DNA of 64,000 bases, from contig WNNJ02002717.1 in assembly GCA_012934845.2 (NCBI GenBank), positions 434,001 through 498,000 of the forward strand, in the 5' to 3' direction. Position 1 is the first letter of the stretch; each line of letters opens with the position of its first letter. This document shows positions 59,140 to 64,000 of this stretch, in pieces. The notes beneath the pieces are model-generated. The model did no database searches, was not told where the DNA came from, and saw only the letters and a list, made by a program, of their open reading frames with translations. The position numbers and the translations under genes were made by a program. The stretch comes from Pomphorhynchus laevis (lineage: Eukaryota; Acanthocephala; Palaeacanthocephala; Echinorhynchida; Pomphorhynchidae).

Positions 59140-62100
59140 ATAAGAATTTTATTAACAAAATAAAACGTTGGATAGAGAATAAGCAAAAACTAGATCTAGG
59201 ATAAATTGTCACATTCCTTACTATTTGTCAAACACAACTTCTTGAAACTTCTTCAACATCTTCACGGGCTAAGTTCCAGAGGGATCTGATCCCCTACCGC
59301 ACCACCGCGAAGACCTGTTAACAATTCTCGCAGACAGCCCGAAGGACCTGTCTACGAGAGGAGATACCGAAGGGAAATGAGATGCGGTCAAATGCAGCAA
59401 ACAAGTAAAGAAAAACCGCCACAGTGAGCTGATGACTATTATTCTGACAAAACTGATGCACTTCACCAATTGCTAAATTGACCGAGCGCCCTTTGATAAA
59501 CCCATGACAACTTGATGGGATTAAGAAAATCTGGTGGGATTAAGTTGCGCCTACTTAAACGGTCGCGTATTCTACGCGAAAGCGCTTATTCGTAAATGAA
59601 GATGAGGGAATTTTGAATCAAAAAGGGCAAATATATTGGGACATGACACCGGTTTTTCTTTTGTAAAAATATACGTCGACTACATCGGATGTAGAAGCTA
59701 AACGCATTGTGACGGCAACTTATCATCTTTGATCGGCTGTTGAAAGCTGACAAACTGGAGAAGAGAGTGTAGCGACGAATTTGGCGGTGCCCGAAAGTGG
59801 GCCACAGGAGTTAGGGATATCTGTAACAGATAATTCCCTGCTCCTGAAGTTACATCAAGTTCGGATTGGCTGAGGAGAACGCGTGTCTTTATAATTATGT
59901 AAAGCTAGTGACTCCTCCAAAACTCTATTAAGGACTACGCTACCAATCCAATCCGATGCCCTCTCCCGCCAGCAGACAAACTTCTCCTTCTTGAACATCT
60001 TTCAGAAGAAAGCCTGAGAGAGATTAAGACGAGCAATACTCATCCTATCCCTACTCAGCTGGAGCCTATATCTAGAACTCTAATATTTATTTGAGAGCAC
60101 CTGCCTTAAAGAAGCAGAGAGATTGGAAAGGTGTAGCATTTTCAATAGGACCTTGAGTTTTGTTGGAGTGAGATCGTAAATGTGACCTTTAAATGTAGTA
60201 GAAAGGATTCCGGTAGCTTGCGAAAAGAGGTAGAAATTAAATTCGGTCAAAATCTCATTCACTATTCTAGGGAAGAGTTGGATAGCTGCCTGAAAGAAGG
60301 CCACTTTAATAGAATCAAAGTGGAACCTTCTTCTAAGCAGCGTATCTTCCTCCAGCAGCCAGCGTATTAGGCCATGAGGTGTGGTCAACTGTTGCGCGAC
60401 TATTCAGTGCAGATGGGTTTTAAGAACCACATCTTATGAATCAGTAATATGTCAAGGAGCGAATTTGTTGTAGATCATTAAAAGGTGGGGGTAGTTGGTT
60501 TATGTATAAGATAGTCGTTCACTGTTCTGCGGAGTGCTGTCTTAATCCAACGACCAGTTCTGTCGTTGAAGTCACCGAGTAACATGTAGTAGCCGCTATC
60601 TAAAATTCGGTCCAGGAGGTCACGGTTCTTGTGAATCTCCCCTGGACGGATGTAGATATAGGCTATACTGATGTGTTTGCCGTTTTTACAGAGTGATATA
60701 GCTAAACAAGGCATGGTTGGACAAGAGTAGTTTAACAGGAGGGAAGATCTTAAAGAGCTCTTCACTAAGGTTAAAATACCTTAAGATGAAGAGGAATGAT
60801 GTGGGGTTATGTACGAAGTAAAGTGGGTGTAGATGTGCTTTGGAATAAATCGAGTAATGTCCTGGTGATGGATAGTCCGCGTCTCCTTAAGGACTATAAG
60901 ATCTGCATCTCTACCTGATAAAAGGCTAAGGGCAAAAGCACCTTCCTAATTCCACTGAAGAATATTCAGTGCAAGTCTTTTGGTTATTTCCCATTGCGTC
61001 AGTGTAACAGGAGTAGGATGCCCTCCATCTAGTCGGAACCAGAGGCGAAAAGGCTGCCTTTTTTGCTTCCAGCCTCGACAGGTGGAGTCATTTTCATCAC
61101 GGGCATTATCTTCATTTCATAACGCAAGACTCCAATATTTTACTATCTTTGTCAGTTCTAAAGATGATAAGGTCTGCGGCGACGAAACAATCCGTTTCTT
61201 TGATCTCGGGACTATTTTTGATTTAGCAACTAATGTAAGTAGACTTTGAACATCACCAATATTTGACATACGTTTTTTATCAAATCGGTAATCTCTCATT
61301 TGATTATTGGTGCTTGGTCTCAACAAACAGTAAGATATCTGTCACACATCCTGTTGTTATTATTGGCGGAATATGAATCGGCGACGCCGGCTTGCTTCAT
61401 CAAAGCTACCAGATGACGTCTCTTTTAGCTTTGAAGGAATCACATTTTCTAGATAAGGCTGGATGGACACCACCACAGTTTGAACAGTGCGGGGAATCGC
61501 CTTTTTCTGAATGGTCATCCAAAGAGCAACATATCCCGCAAGAGCGGAGAAGAGGACATCCAGAACTTCAATGTCCCCATCTGTGGCAAGCATCACAATA
61601 GGGGTAGGTCATATAAGCAGTTTCGATCAGGGTAAATGCCATATTATGTCCAGGGAAGGATTACATTTGGAGTGAGCTAGACACTCGGTCACGTCAACAA
61701 CCGAGGCTGAACAAAATGAACGGGAATCGACAATCCTCTCTTCCCTGTAATAGATTTGATATTGCTAATCTTAAAATCTTGTTCTAGTGCTAGAATGTCT
61801 TCATTTGACATGTATGTCGGAATGTTGTTGAATCTTAAAATTGCTTGGATAGGCTTGTATGAGATTTTACCATGACTTGAATGGATTTTATTGAACTGGT
61901 ACTAGTAATCATGGGCAAGCTCAGTGGTGCAAAAGTATATCCTAACCTCTCCCTCATAATATTTTATTGAATGAAAAATAACTATCCCTTTGACACGTGA
62001 GAGAATTCCCTAAGGAACATGTTGAAAAAGTTGTTCTTTGGTATAAGTTCCGTAAATTTAACACAAATTAAGTTTGTCAGTTTAGGTAAGGAAGAAGTTC

Positions 62101-62340
62101 CCCCTGCTCAACGATAGATCCAGTGGACAACAAACCACTTAGTTTTTAGCATATTTGTCAAATTCTTTTATCGTCCGAGCATGCGTATTTTGTATGTTCA
62201 AAAAGGCTTTTTCATTCGAATCCAGCTAATTACAACAATCAATCGAGGATGGCGTTGCTTTTATTTATTGATGTCACCAATTCTCGTTGCTGCCCATGCA
62301 ACGGTCAAATGCAGTCTGTAGAGGCCATAGATGCGTAAAA
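59140..62340 (-). mobile_element. Jockey/I-type LINE, degenerate (gag-like, EN, partial RT)
   Basis: From high to low on minus: a gag-like part (about 62100-61000), then endonuclease (LNILQWN near 60960; DADLIVLKET near 60900; MLLGDFNDRTGRW at about 60545-60590), linker (TPTKLKVLLKMLHLSNLSAS, SSRYRLQLS, 60160-60060), and RT start (GFIKGRSVN-like at about 59500; RSFGLSARIVNR at about 59315). The linker and RT start are the same family as the plus copy at 1-3 kb. The RT stops short after about 59290, so the 3' two thirds of RT are missing. Confidence 0.78.
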
Positions 62341-62439
62341 TCCGGTCATTAATGCACTTACTGCTTGCCGGGTACACGAAGTAGTAATATATCTGGCAGC
62401 ACTAGATCAGAAGAATCTTTAAATACAATCAGTCAATCT

Positions 62440-62606
62440 ACACGATTAGTAACACACATAACAGAATCTTAATAACTCTCATTTTCAGCAAATTATGACT
62501 TCAGGGATAGTGATCTGAAAGAAAACAGAAAACAAACACAGCCTAATGCTGGGCCGTTTCGTCATTGTTTAGACTCATCAGTACCGGATACCTTCACTGC
62601 TTCCTA
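62440..62606 (-). repeat. Hammerhead family 2, single truncated unit
   Basis: The minus reading from GAAACGG through GCATTAGGCTGTGTTTGTTT and GAAGTCATAATTTGCTGAAA to GAGAGTTATTAAGATTCTG matches the unit at 37231-37345. Confidence 0.85.
62551..62606 (-). ncRNA. Hammerhead ribozyme fragment (lacks cleavage strand)
   Basis: CTGATGA (62581-62575), stem II GTC..GAC and GAAA (62560-62557) followed by CGGCCC are intact, and a stem I 3' strand GGTATCCGGTA precedes. The stem III 5' strand and the GTC cleavage site that should lie just above 62606 are absent, so the unit is not self-sufficient. Confidence 0.75.
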
Positions 62607-62699
62607 AAAATTTCGATAGTCGTACGTAATGAAGTGATGAAAACGATTCTTGCTACTTCGAGAATAAAAGGTGCCGAAGCGTCTCTAGTGACATCCTAA

Positions 62700-64000
62700 A
62701 ACACCGTCATCGACTCCGTACTTAATGCTATCGAAACTTATTTATAGATCCGGATTAACTCAACTCGAGAGATAAGTCTTAAAACCTCTAAGAGAAAAGT
62801 TAAAAGAAAAACGTCTTGCTTACCCGGATATAGCTTATATTACAAGGTAGAATAATATTGTTCGTAAATTTACTAGTGACGATAAATTACCTTCAGTAGG
62901 CCAACAAACTAATGTGTTAATCAGAAATGAAAACTCGCTTGAGGTGAATCTTAAATAAGTATTTCAATCCAAGACAAATATATGACTAGAACATCGAGTA
63001 GCTTCTTGGTTATTTGGTCCTAATTTCATTAGTAGCTTTCGGCTTCTCTTATTGTGTGTTAAAGAGCTTTAATCAAATATTAATGACGGAATTATGGATT
63101 ACTTTCACATATTTGAGGTGTTTGCTCTAGTGGAAACCTTTGTGACTGCATAGATATTTATTCAATGATTCTATACGTTTAATCTGCTTGCCCAACTAGA
63201 GTGTCGAGGTCAACAATTTGGAAGCATCACACTTGATATTAAACCTTCGATTAGAAGCTGGCAAATAAAGCATTCATGCACTTCAATTGCGATCATCACC
63301 GATTTTATTATTATGATAGCATCATATTATAAACCATCACTTTTTGCTGCGAATATTGACGACGATATATCACAGATATATCGATATATCGAAGCCCACT
63401 ATTGTTGCTGGAAATTTTAAAGCAAGTTCTACTTGGGACTAGGAGAATAAAGTACATCGACTAATAAAGTTCTTTCATTCTATACATTTATATCTAAACT
63501 CTCATCTAAAAGGTTGGTATTATGAATCCAAAAATGGCAAAAGTTGCCCGGATATAATTTTCTCGAAAGTTGCGATAAGTAAAATGCACATTAAATTGAG
63601 TTCAATTTGGTCTATCTCTCGAAAACATAAGTATGTATCTTGTGTGATTCATTGTAAATAGCCGAAACTGATTATGCCATCAGTTAGATCAGCAAGTAGG
63701 TTAGTTATTCTCATTAATATACAGGTTCAAAATCTCTCCCTTGCTACCGAATTACTTTAAAATTATAGAATCGCAGATATCGTAGACAAACTAATTACTA
63801 CAATTATTGCTTCATGTTGTGAAGATGGTCAGCGAAAGCGAAGAATGTTAATAATAAACGTCCGTTGTGGCTGCAAGTCATGCAACGTCATGTAATGCTA
63901 GCAGGTAAACAATTTCATTCTTATTGTAACGTGCACAAAACATATATACTTCTACGAAATCGTTATAATCGCTTTATGATCGCTTGGCAAAAGTTTCATG
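62700..64000 (+). mobile_element. LINE endonuclease fragment, runs off the window
   Basis: Plus translation in pieces: IIACYYKPSLFAANIDDDIS-like (about 63325-63375), VAGNFKASSTWD (about 63400-63440), HLKGWYYESKNGKSCPDIIF (about 63500-63555). Next is a linker ending RPLWLQVMQRHVMLAGKQFH then NVHKTYILLRNRYNRFMIAW at 63860-63990. The GDFKA..TWD and PD.IF...A patterns mark an AP-endonuclease. The RT should follow past the right edge. Confidence 0.6.

Overview
This window looks like AT-rich genomic DNA from an invertebrate animal. It holds one long, intron-rich protein-coding gene and many decayed transposable elements. No bacterial operon, ribosomal RNA or tRNA gene was recognised. The species cannot be named from the sequence.

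The backbone is a MORC2-type chromatin ATPase gene on the minus strand. Eighteen exons were assembled by hand from 48137 (start codon) down to 3640. Every junction has AG/GT signals and all intron phases agree, giving 888 in-frame codons. In order they encode a GHKL ATPase (N-box, DDGCGM, GQYGNG), a first coiled coil, the transducer-like region with THNKQ, a CW zinc finger with four Cys ligands, a second coiled coil, a basic/serine-rich linker and the C-terminal helical/coiled-coil region. The last exon was not found and may lie beyond position 1 or be hidden in 1-3639.

Introns run from about 50 bp to about 7 kb, and the long ones are filled with mobile DNA. From low to high coordinate: a Jockey/I-type non-LTR fragment (1-3 kb) containing a perfect 97-bp inverted repeat; a 434-bp dimeric repeat (9.3-9.9 kb); a degenerate Penelope-like element with RT and GIY-YIG remnants (12.6-14.0 kb, minus); a foldback family (6.3, 16.6, 19.4 kb); an RTE-type LINE (24.2-27.1 kb, plus); a four-copy, ~300-bp tandem array in which every unit has a hammerhead ribozyme (29.0-30.1 kb, plus); a second hammerhead family (37.2-37.6 kb plus, and 62.4-62.6 kb minus); a LINE-like RT tail (34.2-35.0 kb); a GC-richer insert inside a 115-bp direct duplication (41.8-42.5 kb); a 380-bp tandem dimer with hammerhead-like boxes in non-standard order (45.3-45.8 kb); and a degenerate Merlin-type transposase (45.9-46.6 kb, minus).

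Upstream of the MORC2 start (48.1-64 kb) only retroelements are recognised: a YIDD reverse transcriptase fragment duplicated in tandem, an RTE 3' end, degenerate LINEs on plus, a CR1-like LINE on minus (53.6-57.7 kb) that interrupts a plus-strand LINE, a 5'-truncated second copy of its 3' end (58.0-58.6 kb), a Jockey/I-type LINE on minus (59.1-62.3 kb) and an endonuclease fragment (62.7-64 kb).

The most interesting content is the self-cleaving RNA: at least five complete or near-complete hammerhead ribozymes plus partial ones. They sit in retrozyme-like tandem repeats, in a genome that also carries a Penelope-like element, the retroelement class known to carry hammerheads.
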